From Martinezella miluonensis (lineage in GTDB: Bacteria; Pseudomonadota; Alphaproteobacteria; Rhizobiales; Rhizobiaceae): a stretch of 64,000 bases of DNA. The notes beneath the pieces are model-generated. The model was not told the origin of the DNA and ran no database searches. It was given only the letters and a program-made list of their open reading frames with translations. The stretch is from positions 1 to 64,000 of the forward strand of contig NZ_FMAH01000034.1 in NCBI RefSeq assembly GCF_900094545.1, in the 5' to 3' direction. Within the stretch, counting starts at the first letter, position 1. The number at the start of each line of letters is the position of its first letter. The translations under genes were made by a program, and so were the position numbers. Shown in pieces: positions 9,465 through 19,800 of this stretch.

Positions 9465-9787
9465 ACGCCGCTTTACGGTTACATGAGAACTTACTCAGCT
9501 TGACGTTTCCCCCAGGTTAACGCGCGGCTACCATAGAGGCAAAAGTGCCTCAGGTGTACCGTTTTGGAGTCAAAAACCTGGAAAATATGACCACTATGAG
9601 TGGAAATTGATAGGTTTCCCGCGGATTTCCGGCTTGTTCTGTCAGGTGTCAGGTACTGCACAAAGGGCGCCGCCGCCATGCCGGCATTTGACACTGTCGC
9701 ATTGCAGCCGAGGCGTTTTTTCGCTCGGCCGGAATCAAAAAGTCCCGGACTTGCGGTCCGGGACTTCGATATCCGAAACGGGATCGA
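9465..9787. other. intergenic region between the glycine-zipper lipoprotein gene and tamA
   Basis: No credible gene. The part near 9465-9600 should hold the tamA promoter (minus strand). The hairpin at 9737-9765, listed separately, ends the lipoprotein transcript. I see no repeat copy or riboswitch-like fold in the remainder. Confidence 0.6.
9737..9765 (-). terminator. intrinsic terminator of the glycine-zipper lipoprotein gene
   Basis: Perfect 10-bp stem AGTCCCGGAC / GTCCGGGACT (9741-9750 and 9756-9765) with a 5-base loop, followed on the minus strand by TTTTG. It starts 22 bases past the lipoprotein stop codon, in the correct orientation. Confidence 0.75.
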
Positions 9788-10087
9788 TCAGTAGCCGCCG
9801 TATCCGCCGCCGTAGCCACCACGATAGCCGCCGCGCGGGCAATCGTCGATGTAGCGACGGCCGTAGCGGTCGCGGTAGTAGCACTGGCCGGGCTGTTCCT
9901 GGACGCTGCCGATAACGGCGCCGGAGACACCGCCGATCGCTGCGCCGACTGCGGCGCCGCGCACGTTACCGGTGACAGCGCCGCCGATGATGGCGCCGGA
10001 TGCCGCGCCGATGCCTGCGCCCTGTTCGGTCGGCGTGCAGCTTGCGATAGACAAGCCGACCAATGCGAGCATAAGAACTTTTTTCAT
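9788..10087 (-). CDS. small glycine-zipper (YMGG-like) lipoprotein
   Basis: A 99-residue secreted protein. The N-terminus is a lipoprotein signal (MKKVLMLALVGLSIASC), with Cys17 as the lipid-acylated residue. Residues 24-62 are a glycine-zipper made of repeated GAA/GGA/GAVIG units, a motif that inserts into or spans membranes. The end is an arginine/tyrosine/glycine-rich tail with GGYGG repeats, and there are two cysteines in the middle (QCYYRDRYGRR and DDCPRGG) that could form a disulfide. The start has GGAGAGAG at good distance. Proteins like this are common in rhizobial envelopes, but their role is not known to me. An intrinsic terminator follows directly. Confidence 0.8.
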   Translation of the reverse strand: MKKVLMLALVGLSIASCTPTEQGAGIGAASGAIIGGAVTGNVRGAAVGAAIGGVSGAVIGSVQEQPGQCYYRDRYGRRYIDDCPRGGYRGGYGGGYGGY

Positions 10088-10385
10088 TTACTCTCTCCAA
10101 CGTTAGTTAAGCCGAACCCCGGCCAACGTCGTCCCTATTCTTCAGCTCCACCACGATGGGCTGTCTTTTCAGTCCTGCAACTACGAAAAAATATCGTGCA
10201 AAATATGATTGTCCATTGGGCTTGAACAGTTTTTTTATTGGCGAGCAAAGCTGACCTCGTATTCGGACAATAAAACAATCGATGCCGCGTAGAAAATCTG
10301 CCGCCCTGCTAAAGTAGAGGTTGATTGCACTACAAAAAAGTCAAATGATGCCTTCTGCCTCTGGAGGAGAGGCGAGGAGGAAAAT

Positions 10386-10874
10386 ATGGCAAAAGTGACT
10401 TTGACGGTGAATGGCCGTCCGGTCAGCGGCGAGTGCGAGGATCGCACGCTGCTTGTCCATTTCATTAGGGAAAAACTCGGCCTCACAGGAACCCATGTGG
10501 GCTGCGACACCAGTCAGTGTGGCGCCTGCGTCATTCACATGGATGGCAAGTCAGTGAAGAGCTGTTCCATCCTGGCCGTTCAGGCTTCCGGCTCCAAGAT
10601 CACAACCATCGAGGGTCTGGCTGCCAACGGCGAGCTTCACCCCGTTCAGGCCGCCTTCAAGGAGCATCATGGCCTGCAATGCGGCTTCTGCACGCCGGGC
10701 ATGGTGATGACATCCGTCGACATGATCAACCGTCACGGCGGAGCGCTGGACGAAAAGACGGTGCGCAGCGAGCTCGAAGGCAATATCTGTCGGTGCACCG
10801 GCTATCACAACATCGTCAAGGCGGTGCTGTCGGCCAATGCCGAGATGAACGCCGCCAAGCAGGCGGCCGAATAG
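10386..10874 (+). CDS. CoxS-like (2Fe-2S) subunit of a molybdenum hydroxylase
   Basis: Iron-sulfur subunit (162 residues) of a xanthine oxidase/CO dehydrogenase-family enzyme. The N-terminal plant-type ferredoxin domain has the cysteines in GCDTSQCGACVIH and in the SCSIL segment; the C-terminal helical domain holds the second cluster in CGFCTPGM and ICRCTGYHN. These two clusters pass electrons from the molybdenum site to the FAD subunit. A very strong ribosome-binding region (two AGGAG-like boxes, 10360-10382) precedes the start. It is first in a three-gene operon with the large and FAD-binding subunits. Confidence 0.92.
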   Translation: MAKVTLTVNGRPVSGECEDRTLLVHFIREKLGLTGTHVGCDTSQCGACVIHMDGKSVKSCSILAVQASGSKITTIEGLAANGELHPVQAAFKEHHGLQCGFCTPGMVMTSVDMINRHGGALDEKTVRSELEGNICRCTGYHNIVKAVLSANAEMNAAKQAAE

Positions 10875-10958
10875 AGTTTCACCGAGACCGTCTGGCGAAA
10901 CGCCAATGATCGTCGTCTTGGCGTGGTGTCAGGCCCGCAACCCCGATGGGAGGATGTG

Positions 10959-13304
<2,346 letters not shown>

Positions 13305-13319
13305 GAGGAGGATAGGACA

Positions 13320-14114
13320 ATGTACGCAACGAATTACCATCGTGCCTCCTCGGTCGACGAAGCCGTCAAGCTTCAATCGAGCGCGGAGGAAAGCAAGTAT
13401 ATCTCCGGCGGCATGACGCTGATCGCCACCATGAAGCAGCGCCTGGCATCGCCGAGCGATCTCGTCGATCTCCGGCATATCCCCTCGCTCAAGGGGATAC
13501 GCGTCGATGGGCGCAGGGTCACCATCGGGGCGGCGACCACCCATGCGGAGGTCGCCTCTTCGGCGGCCATCCGCTCGGTCTGTCCGGCGCTTTGCGACCT
13601 TGCCGGCATGATCGGCGATCCGCATGTGCGGCACATGGGCACGATCGGCGGTTCCGTCGCCAATAATGACCCGGCGGCGGATTACCCGTCGGCGATGCTG
13701 GCGCTGAATGCCATCATCGTCACCGACCGGCGCCAGATCGCGGCCGACGACTTCTTCCGGGGCCTGTTCGAGACGGCGCTGGAAGGGGCCGAGCTGATCA
13801 CCTCCATCGCCTTCGACGCACCGGAAAGGGCTGGTTATGCCAAGTTCCCCAATCCGGCCTCGCGCTATGCGATGACGGGGGTCTTCGTCGCCAAGGGTGC
13901 GGGTGGCGTGCGTGTAGCCGTCACCGGTGCGGGTGCCGACGGCGTATTCCGCCAGGCGGATATGGAGCAGGCGCTTGCGGCGAACTGGTCGCCGGATGCC
14001 ATTGCGGCCGTGACTGTGGATTCATCGACGCTGCTGTCCGATCTGCATGCCACGGCGGAATATCGCGCCAATTTGATCAAGGTCATGGCCAAACGTGCAG
14101 TGGCTGCCGCATAG
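13320..14114 (+). CDS. CoxM-like FAD-binding subunit of a molybdenum hydroxylase
   Basis: Flavin subunit (264 residues), which receives electrons from the 2Fe-2S protein and hands them to the external acceptor. FAD-contact motifs are visible: AGG-like SGGMTLIATMK near residue 30 and TIGGSVANNDPAADYP near residue 105. A good ribosome-binding site (GAGGAGGAT) precedes the start, and only 15 bp separate it from the large subunit, so the three subunits are co-transcribed. No maturation genes of the cox type (coxD-G) accompany them here. A hairpin at 14132-14162 may end the transcript before hemA. Confidence 0.9.
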   Translation: MYATNYHRASSVDEAVKLQSSAEESKYISGGMTLIATMKQRLASPSDLVDLRHIPSLKGIRVDGRRVTIGAATTHAEVASSAAIRSVCPALCDLAGMIGDPHVRHMGTIGGSVANNDPAADYPSAMLALNAIIVTDRRQIAADDFFRGLFETALEGAELITSIAFDAPERAGYAKFPNPASRYAMTGVFVAKGAGGVRVAVTGAGADGVFRQADMEQALAANWSPDAIAAVTVDSSTLLSDLHATAEYRANLIKVMAKRAVAAA

Positions 14115-14131
14115 ATTCGCTACGAATAAGC

Positions 14132-14162
14132 CCGGAGCGGAGTGGTTTACCCTTCGCTCCGG
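14132..14162 (+). terminator. hairpin after the molybdenum hydroxylase operon
   Basis: Stem CCGGAGCG / CGCTCCGG (14132-14139 and 14155-14162) starts 17 bases after the FAD-subunit stop. There is no U-tract behind it, so it may act as a weak terminator or RNA-stabilising fold. Confidence 0.4.
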
Positions 14163-14333
14163 AGAGAGTGTTTCCATCACGGTTTCGATTGTCAATTTGA
14201 CGTGAATGCGTATTCTTGTCTGGAATTGTTCAAAGTTAGGGGCCATTTGCCGCAGCGGGCGCGAAAGCAATGCAGAGGGGTTGACGTGCGAACCGGCATT
14301 CTCGAAAACGGTCGTACGGTACTGGAGCAGATG

Positions 14334-15545
14334 ATGGATTTCGAAGCATTTTTTAAGGGCGAGCTGGAAGGTCTTCACAATGAGGGCCGTTACCGGATCT
14401 TCGCAGATCTCGAACGCCGCCGTGGCAATTTCCCCCGCGCAATCCGGCATACGCCCAATGGTCCTCAGGAAGTGACCGTCTGGTGCTCCAACGACTATCT
14501 CGGCATGGGCCAGCATCCGAACGTGATCGAGGCGATGAAGCAAGCGATCGATCACTGTGGCGCGGGTGCGGGAGGCACCCGGAATATTTCTGGTACCAAC
14601 CACTACCATGTTCTGCTCGAGCAAGAGCTCGCCGATCTGCACGGCAAGGAAGCAGCCCTGATCTTCACCTCGGGCTATATTTCCAACTGGGCGACGCTCG
14701 GCACGCTCGGCGCACGCATTCCCGGCCTTATCATCTTCTCGGATGCGCTTAACCATGCGTCGATGATCGAAGGCATCCGCTATGCGAAGTGCGACAAGGT
14801 CATCTGGAAGCACAACGACCTGCATGATCTCGAAGCCAAGCTGAAGGCGGCAGATCCCAAGGCGCCGAAGCTGATCGCTTTCGAATCCGTCTATTCCATG
14901 GATGGCGACATCGCCCCCATCAAGGAAATCTGCGATCTCGCCGACAAGTATGGCGCGATGACCTATCTCGATGAAGTGCACGCCGTTGGCATGTACGGCC
15001 CGCGCGGCGGCGGCATTGCCGAGCGCGAAGGCTTAATGGATCGCCTGACCGTCATCGAAGGCACGCTCGGCAAGGCGTTCGGCGTCATGGGCGGCTACAT
15101 CGCTGCTTCGACTGCGCTCTGCGATTTCGTCCGGTCGTTTGCGTCCGGCTTCATCTTCACGACGTCGCTGCCGCCGGCTTTGGCTGCGGGCGCCGTCGCC
15201 TCCATCCAGCATCTGAAGGTCAGCCAGTTCGAACGCATGCGCCATCAGGATCGTGTGCGCAAGCTGCGCGCTCAGCTCGATGCGGCTGGCATTCCGCATA
15301 TGCCGAATCCGAGCCACGTCGTGCCTGTGATGGTCGGCGATGCGGCCAAGTGCAAATGGATTTCGGATTTGCTGCTCGATGCTGGCGTCTATGTTCAGCC
15401 GATCAATTATCCGACAGTGCCGAAGAAGACCGAGCGCCTGCGCATCACGCCGACGCCGCTGCATTCGGACGGCGATATCGAACAGCTGGTCGGCGCGCTG
15501 CACGCCCTCTGGTCGCGCTGTGCGCTGGCTCGCGCGGTCGCGTAA
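14334..15545 (+). CDS. hemA: 5-aminolevulinate synthase
   Basis: PLP enzyme condensing glycine with succinyl-CoA to 5-aminolevulinate, the first step of heme synthesis in alphaproteobacteria. 403 residues, typical for the family. The PLP-binding lysine is Lys247 in GTLGKAFGVMGG; the cofactor Asp-His region is in YLDEVHAVGMYG, and the glycine-rich substrate loop is CGAGAGGTRNISGT. Two ATGs are adjacent (14331 and 14334); GGAG at 14324 fits the second better. The gene has its own 219-bp leader after the molybdenum hydroxylase operon. I looked for an FNR/FixK box or an iron-responsive operator there and found none convincing, only a short palindrome GTCAATTTGAC. Confidence 0.95.
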   Translation: MDFEAFFKGELEGLHNEGRYRIFADLERRRGNFPRAIRHTPNGPQEVTVWCSNDYLGMGQHPNVIEAMKQAIDHCGAGAGGTRNISGTNHYHVLLEQELADLHGKEAALIFTSGYISNWATLGTLGARIPGLIIFSDALNHASMIEGIRYAKCDKVIWKHNDLHDLEAKLKAADPKAPKLIAFESVYSMDGDIAPIKEICDLADKYGAMTYLDEVHAVGMYGPRGGGIAEREGLMDRLTVIEGTLGKAFGVMGGYIAASTALCDFVRSFASGFIFTTSLPPALAAGAVASIQHLKVSQFERMRHQDRVRKLRAQLDAAGIPHMPNPSHVVPVMVGDAAKCKWISDLLLDAGVYVQPINYPTVPKKTERLRITPTPLHSDGDIEQLVGALHALWSRCALARAVA

Positions 15546-15632
15546 GAGGCGAGTCTGTCGAAAAATTGAAATGCAGTTCATTGCGGAATATCGGCAAACA
15601 GCCGATTTCCGCAATGATTTTTTGTGTCAATG

Positions 15633-16262
15633 TTAGCCGCGCCTTCCCAAGGCCAGGCGGCATGCGAGGCCCGCAAAGACCGTCGCAAGCAGATATTGCG
15701 GCAGCTTCGGAATGCGCTTGACCGCCGAGAGCCGTCCTCGAATATGGCTGCCGAGCAGGATGACGGAGCCGTTCACGAGAAAGCCGATCCCATTCAGAAT
15801 GGTGGCCAGCAGAGCCATCTGCGCGATCATCCAGCCGTTGGGATCGACGAACTGCGGGAAGAGGGCGAGCACGAACAAGGCCATCTTTGGGTTGAGGATA
15901 TTGGTTGCGAGGCCCTCGATGAAGATGCGCCTGCCCGAAAGCCGCTTGAGCCCGGCCGAGGGCGCGAAGGCGGAGCCCTGGGAGCGGAGCGTCTTGACGG
16001 CCAGATAGAGCAGATAGGCGCAGCCGGCCCAACGCACGATTTCATAGGCAATTGGCACGGTCAGAAACAGCCGCGACAGACCAAGCGCTGCGGCCATGGC
16101 GTGACAATAGGTTCCGAGCGCTATGCCGGCATAGGTGAGGAAGCCGGCGGAACGGCCCTGGCTGACGCTGCGCGAGGCGATGAGGAGCATGTCGGGGCCG
16201 GGCGTGGCGGTGAGCACCAATGCAGCGGCGGCAAATAGAATGATGGTGGAGAAGTCCGGCAT
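15633..16262 (-). CDS. LysE/RhtB-family amino-acid exporter
   Basis: Inner-membrane exporter of the LysE superfamily, 209 residues with about six hydrophobic segments. The family signature TPGPDMLLIASRS sits in the first helix region, and the NILNPKMALFVLALFPQFVD motif occurs near the middle, as in RhtB/RhtC-type proteins. Substrates of this family are amino acids such as homoserine, threonine or lysine; which one is not readable here. The start at 16262 has AAGGGAA before it; the ATGs further upstream extend into non-membrane sequence. It may be transcribed together with the dehydratase-like gene 159 bp upstream. Confidence 0.88.
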   Translation of the reverse strand: MPDFSTIILFAAAALVLTATPGPDMLLIASRSVSQGRSAGFLTYAGIALGTYCHAMAAALGLSRLFLTVPIAYEIVRWAGCAYLLYLAVKTLRSQGSAFAPSAGLKRLSGRRIFIEGLATNILNPKMALFVLALFPQFVDPNGWMIAQMALLATILNGIGFLVNGSVILLGSHIRGRLSAVKRIPKLPQYLLATVFAGLACRLALGRRG

Positions 16263-16395
16263 CTTGATTCCCTTGAAAGTGAGGCCGGAATTCCTCTCTA
16301 GCATCATTGCCGGGAATGGCAACATCGGAGATCAATGGGTAATAATATACTTACCAATTGATCTGACAGAAAGCTGATGACGATGCGAGTGAACG

Positions 16396-16414
16396 GCGTC
16401 TTCGCCGAAGACGC
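16396..16414 (-). terminator. hairpin downstream of the PLP dehydratase-like gene
   Basis: GCGTCTTCG (16396-16404) and CGAAGACGC (16406-16414) form a tight, perfect dyad starting 8 bases after the stop codon of the minus-strand gene. No U-tract follows, so it is at best a factor-assisted terminator. Confidence 0.4.
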
Positions 16415-16421
16415 TCAACGA

Positions 16422-17336
16422 TCACGATGCTTGCCAGGCCTGCAGCTGGGTGAGGGTAGCGGTTGCTCCACCGCAGGCGATCATCAGCACGCGCTCGAAA
16501 CGTGCCAGCCGATCGGCATGGGCGTAGGCGACGGCCAATGCGGCGCCGCAAGCCGGTTCCACCAGGACACGATGATCGTCGAGGAAGCGCATGCAAGCGT
16601 CGACGGCAGTGCGGTCATCGACGACAACGCAATCGACCGGTCTGTTTTGGGTGATCTCGAAGGCGCGTTCGGCGACTTTTCGAGCGCCAAGCGATGTCGC
16701 AATGCTGGTGATGGCAGGCAGTTCCACCGGTTTGCCGGCCTTTACGGCTGCGGCAAGCGAGGCAGCGCCTTCCGTTTCGGCAGCGATGATCGGAACATTT
16801 TGAAGGCTGTTGCGGTCGAGCCCTTCCGAGACGCCGGCAAGCAGCCCGCCGCCGCCGACCGAAAGAACGACCGCATCGAACGGCACGCCAGCCCTGACGA
16901 CCTCGTCGATCATCGTCGCGTGGCCTGTCCAGAGGAGCGGATCATCGAAGGGGTGGACGAATGCCGTTTCCGCATCGACGGCCTGCAGCGCGCGTTCGTT
17001 TGCCTCCTGCCAGGATGCACCATGCACGAAAACCTCGGCACCTTCCTGGCGGATCAGCGACTTCGCCCGGTCCGACGTCGTCTCGGGAACAAAGACGGAT
17101 ACGGGGATCGAAAGGCGACGTCCGGCGTAAGCCACTGCGATGCCAGCATTGCCGCCGGAAGAGGATACGAAGCGCCGCTTTCCGTTGCTGGCATGATGTT
17201 CGCAGGCCGCACCGATGCCCCGGATCTTGAAGGAGCCGGGCGGCTGGAGCGCATCCATTTTTAGCCAGATGGAGCGTCCTGATGCCTGGCTTAGCGGTCG
17301 GGATTCGAGAAGCGGCGTTTCGAGATGCAGCGGCAT
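16422..17336 (-). CDS. serine/threonine dehydratase-like PLP enzyme
   Basis: Fold type II PLP enzyme of 304 residues. The cofactor lysine is in PPGSFKIRG (about residue 37), the substrate-loop motif is SSSGGNAG and the phosphate-binding glycine loop is SVGGGGLLAG. Length and motif spacing resemble the single-domain L-serine dehydratase (SDS-like) group rather than the longer biosynthetic threonine deaminase with its ACT domains. The likely reaction is deamination of L-serine or L-threonine to the 2-oxo acid and ammonia. The downstream amino-acid exporter could be linked in function. The ribosome-binding site at 17336 is weak. Confidence 0.83.
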   Translation of the reverse strand: MPLHLETPLLESRPLSQASGRSIWLKMDALQPPGSFKIRGIGAACEHHASNGKRRFVSSSGGNAGIAVAYAGRRLSIPVSVFVPETTSDRAKSLIRQEGAEVFVHGASWQEANERALQAVDAETAFVHPFDDPLLWTGHATMIDEVVRAGVPFDAVVLSVGGGGLLAGVSEGLDRNSLQNVPIIAAETEGAASLAAAVKAGKPVELPAITSIATSLGARKVAERAFEITQNRPVDCVVVDDRTAVDACMRFLDDHRVLVEPACGAALAVAYAHADRLARFERVLMIACGGATATLTQLQAWQAS

Positions 17337-17374
17337 GGAGTGATCGATCCGGAGGGTGTTGTCGGCGATGGGGT

Positions 17375-18568
17375 TTAGGCCGCTTTTTCCCGCTGGGCGA
17401 TGAGCACGGCGGCGCGGCTGCGTGCTTCTGCATCCGCAGCAAAGACGGCTTCCATGGTTTCGGCGCTGCCGGTCGCAATCATCTCGTCCATGACGGCTTC
17501 GGCGATATCGGCCATTTCCAGGAAGCCGATGCGGCCATCCACGAAGGCGTGGAAGGCGATTTCTTCGGCGGCATTCATGATTGCCCCCTGCAGACCGCCG
17601 CGTTCCAGCGCGGTGCGGGCGAGGCGCAATGCCGGGAAGCGAATCTCGTCCGGCGCCTCGAAATCGAGCCGCGCCAGCTTGGCGAAATCCAGCCGGTCGA
17701 CGCTGAGCTTGGTGCGGGCGGGATAGGTGAGCGCATAGCCGATGGCGGTGCGCATGTCGGGACAGCCGAGCTGCGCCAGCACCGAGCCGTCCGTATAGCC
17801 GACCATCGAGTGAATGACGGATTGCGGGTGCACCACAACTTCGATCTGATCCGGCCGCACATTGAACAGGTGCTTGGCTTCGATCATTTCCAGCGCCTTG
17901 TTGAACATCGAGGCGCTGCCGATGGAGATCTTGAAGCCCATCGACCAGTTGGGATGGGCGCGGGCGATGGCGGGGGTCACATTGGCCATCTGTTCGCGCG
18001 TCCAGGTGCGGAAGGGGCCGCCGGAAGCGGTCAGGATGATGCGCTCCACCGCGTGCTGCTGGTCCTCTTCCAACGCCTGGAAAATGGCGCTGTGTTCGCT
18101 ATCGACCGGGATCAACCGGCCGCCGCCTTCGGCAACGGCGCGCACGAAGAGATCGCCCGCGGAAACGAGGCATTCCTTGTTGGCGAGCGCAATATCGGCG
18201 CCGCGACGGGCGGCTGCCAGCGTCGGCGCAAGGCCGGCCGTGCCGACGATCGCCGCCATCACCCAATCCGAGGGCATCGAGGCGGCTTCGATCAAGGCGC
18301 TCTTGCCCGCACCGGCGGCAATGCCTGATCCGGCCAAGGCATCCTTCAAATCCTGATAGCGCTCTTCATTGGCGGTGACGGCGAAAGCCGCGCCGCAGGC
18401 CTTGGCCTGCTCGGCCAACAGGCCGATATTGTCATGCCCGGTGATCGCCGCGATGTCGAAGGCGTCACGTCCGCCCAGCTGGGTAATAACGTCAAGTGTA
18501 TTCTGGCCGATGGAGCCGGTCGAACCCAATATCGTCAGGCGACGACGCGCCTTGCTGCCGGTGTTCAT
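17375..18568 (-). CDS. dxr: 1-deoxy-D-xylulose 5-phosphate reductoisomerase
   Basis: Second enzyme of the MEP isoprenoid pathway, converting DXP to 2-C-methylerythritol 4-phosphate with NADPH. 397 residues, the normal size. The nucleotide-binding loop GSTGSIGQNTLDV is at residues about 15-27; the metal/substrate region is SEHSAIFQAL (acidic ligands nearby in IPVDSEHS), and the flexible loop GGPFRTWTREQM and the SMGFKISIGSASMFNKALE segment are conserved. The gene is 38 bp upstream of the PLP enzyme on the same strand and may be co-transcribed with it. Divergent from the BON-domain gene. Confidence 0.95.
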   Translation of the reverse strand: MNTGSKARRRLTILGSTGSIGQNTLDVITQLGGRDAFDIAAITGHDNIGLLAEQAKACGAAFAVTANEERYQDLKDALAGSGIAAGAGKSALIEAASMPSDWVMAAIVGTAGLAPTLAAARRGADIALANKECLVSAGDLFVRAVAEGGGRLIPVDSEHSAIFQALEEDQQHAVERIILTASGGPFRTWTREQMANVTPAIARAHPNWSMGFKISIGSASMFNKALEMIEAKHLFNVRPDQIEVVVHPQSVIHSMVGYTDGSVLAQLGCPDMRTAIGYALTYPARTKLSVDRLDFAKLARLDFEAPDEIRFPALRLARTALERGGLQGAIMNAAEEIAFHAFVDGRIGFLEMADIAEAVMDEMIATGSAETMEAVFAADAEARSRAAVLIAQREKAA

Positions 18569-18766
18569 TCAGGTATCCGCATTTGCTGCTGTTCTCCAAG
18601 GCTCTACAGGGGATTGCCTGGACCGGCAAGTCCGCCACTGCGCGGGCGCGCCCAGGCGCCGCGGCGCAGCGAGGCTGAACTCACTGATTTGCCGATATTT
18701 TCGCTCCCTGTTGAACCAAATGCGAAGTGCTGCGTTTTCCGACCACTCGGATGCGGAGAGTGATGA

Positions 18767-19033
18767 ATGGTTTTTAAGGCAGCGACGTTTCACGGCACGG
18801 AACTCTCTTTGGAAAGCGAACAGGCAAGGCGCTCCGCCCTGGAGTCCGCCGTTGCCAATGCGCTCGCCGTGGCCGGCGGTATCGATGCTTCCGATGTCAT
18901 GGTGACTGCCGCGGGCCAGGAAATCCGCCTGGATGGCTCGGTGGCGACACTGCAGGAGGTTAAGCGGGCAACGGCGGTCGCCGAATCCATTCCCGGTGTC
19001 CGGCTGGTCAGGAACAGGATCGCGGTGGGCTGA
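18767..19033 (+). CDS. small BON-domain protein
   Basis: 88-residue protein with one BON (OsmY/nodulation) fold: the pattern xxDVMVTAAGQEIRLDGSVATLQEVKRA is cut here as DASDVMVTAAGQ followed by RLDGSVATLQ, and the end GVRLVRNRIAVG matches the final beta strand of BON domains. No signal peptide is seen, so unlike OsmY it should be cytoplasmic. A good ribosome-binding site (GGAGAG) lies 6 bases before the start. BON domains bind phospholipid or ligands; the role here is unknown. Confidence 0.75.
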   Translation: MVFKAATFHGTELSLESEQARRSALESAVANALAVAGGIDASDVMVTAAGQEIRLDGSVATLQEVKRATAVAESIPGVRLVRNRIAVG

Positions 19034-19108
19034 TCTGAGGGCTTTCAGCCCATAGTCATCCTGCGACCGATACGGATTTGCGTAGCATCGCAGTTTTGAG
19101 GTAAGCGC

Positions 19109-19569
19109 ATGAGAACGTTCATGATGGCCGTCGCCCTGCTGGGCATCGTTTCGGCCGCAACGGGCGCGTCCGCGCAAAATCATCTCGCCACATTCCGCGA
19201 AATCGCCGCCGGCCCGCTGCCGCTTCAGCCTTCAAGGCAATGGCGCAAGGGCACCGGCTGCCGGATTGGATTCATGGAAAGACCGTCGAATCCCTGGGCC
19301 ATGAGGTCATGTTCGGGGGAGAGAAAGTCTATGTGATGAGCGTCTGCAAGCAGCATGATTGCGGCGCCGAGCAGATCGCCGTCATGTACGATCCCGGCAA
19401 AAAGATCATATATGGCCTGCTGCTGCTTGCCGATCCCGAGACCAGAGCGGAAAGGCTGACATGGATGAACCTCGGCGCCGGCAATGTATCGATCGATGGC
19501 AGGACCATTCTCTACGCGGCACTGACCGGCAGCCTGGGGAACCCTCCGGATGGGTTTGATTATAAATAA
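19109..19569 (+). pseudogene. ivy: Ivy-type lysozyme inhibitor, disrupted by a frameshift
   Basis: The first part (19109 on) encodes a clear signal peptide ending ASAQ; the rest of the protein lies in another phase (readable from about 19213, ORF from 19240 to 19569). That second part has all features of the inhibitor of vertebrate-type lysozyme: the CKQHDC loop that plugs the lysozyme active site, the AVMYDPGKKIIYGL strand and the ALTGSLGNPPDGFDYK ending. Loss of one base (or gain of two) around 19205-19230 would explain the shift. Unless it is a sequencing error or bypassed by frameshifting, no exported inhibitor can be made; an internal ATG at 19240 would give a leaderless cytoplasmic form. 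Confidence 0.8.
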
Positions 19570-19604
19570 GCTGATGGAGAGAAAGCCAGTTTGATCATGG
19601 CGAA

Positions 19605-19681
19605 TGGTGATCTCGACGCGATTCGAACGCGTGACCCCCAGATTAGGAATCTGGTGCTCTATCCTGCTGAGCTACGAGACC
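19605..19681 (-). tRNA. tRNA-Arg (anticodon CCT)
   Basis: 77-nt cloverleaf on the minus strand with a 7-bp acceptor stem GGTCTCG / CGAGATC, D-arm GCTC...GAGC, anticodon arm CCAGA-TTCCTAA-TCTGG, T-arm ACGCG-TTCGAAT-CGCGT, discriminator A and an encoded CCA end. The anticodon CCT at 19645-19647 reads the AGG arginine codon. tRNA 3' ends can be integration sites, but no integrase is nearby. Confidence 0.96.
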
Positions 19682-19692
19682 ACTCGGGATGA

Positions 19693-19721
19693 TCCATACA
19701 AAAGCAAAGCCAGGAAGCCAA
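19693..19721 (-). promoter_or_regulatory. candidate sigma-70 promoter of tRNA-Arg
   Basis: On the minus strand TTGGCT (19716-19721), a 17-base spacer and TATGGA (19693-19698) end 11 bases before the tRNA 5' end, a proper distance for the transcription start. Confidence 0.45.
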
Positions 19722-19800
19722 GCCCTTTTACGTCCTCGGGACAATTCGCTTTTGCTGTGCCGTGCGCCCTTATGTGGCGCACGGGTATGGGCGGCGGCGT

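Noticed and set aside
14115..14333. FNR/FixK box or iron operator in the hemA leader
   Set aside because: No TTGAT-N4-ATCAA or comparable dyad; only GTCAATTTGAC, too short to assign.
19605..19681. tRNA-Arg as an integration site of a genomic island
   Set aside because: No integrase, no repeated tRNA 3' end and only housekeeping genes on both sides.
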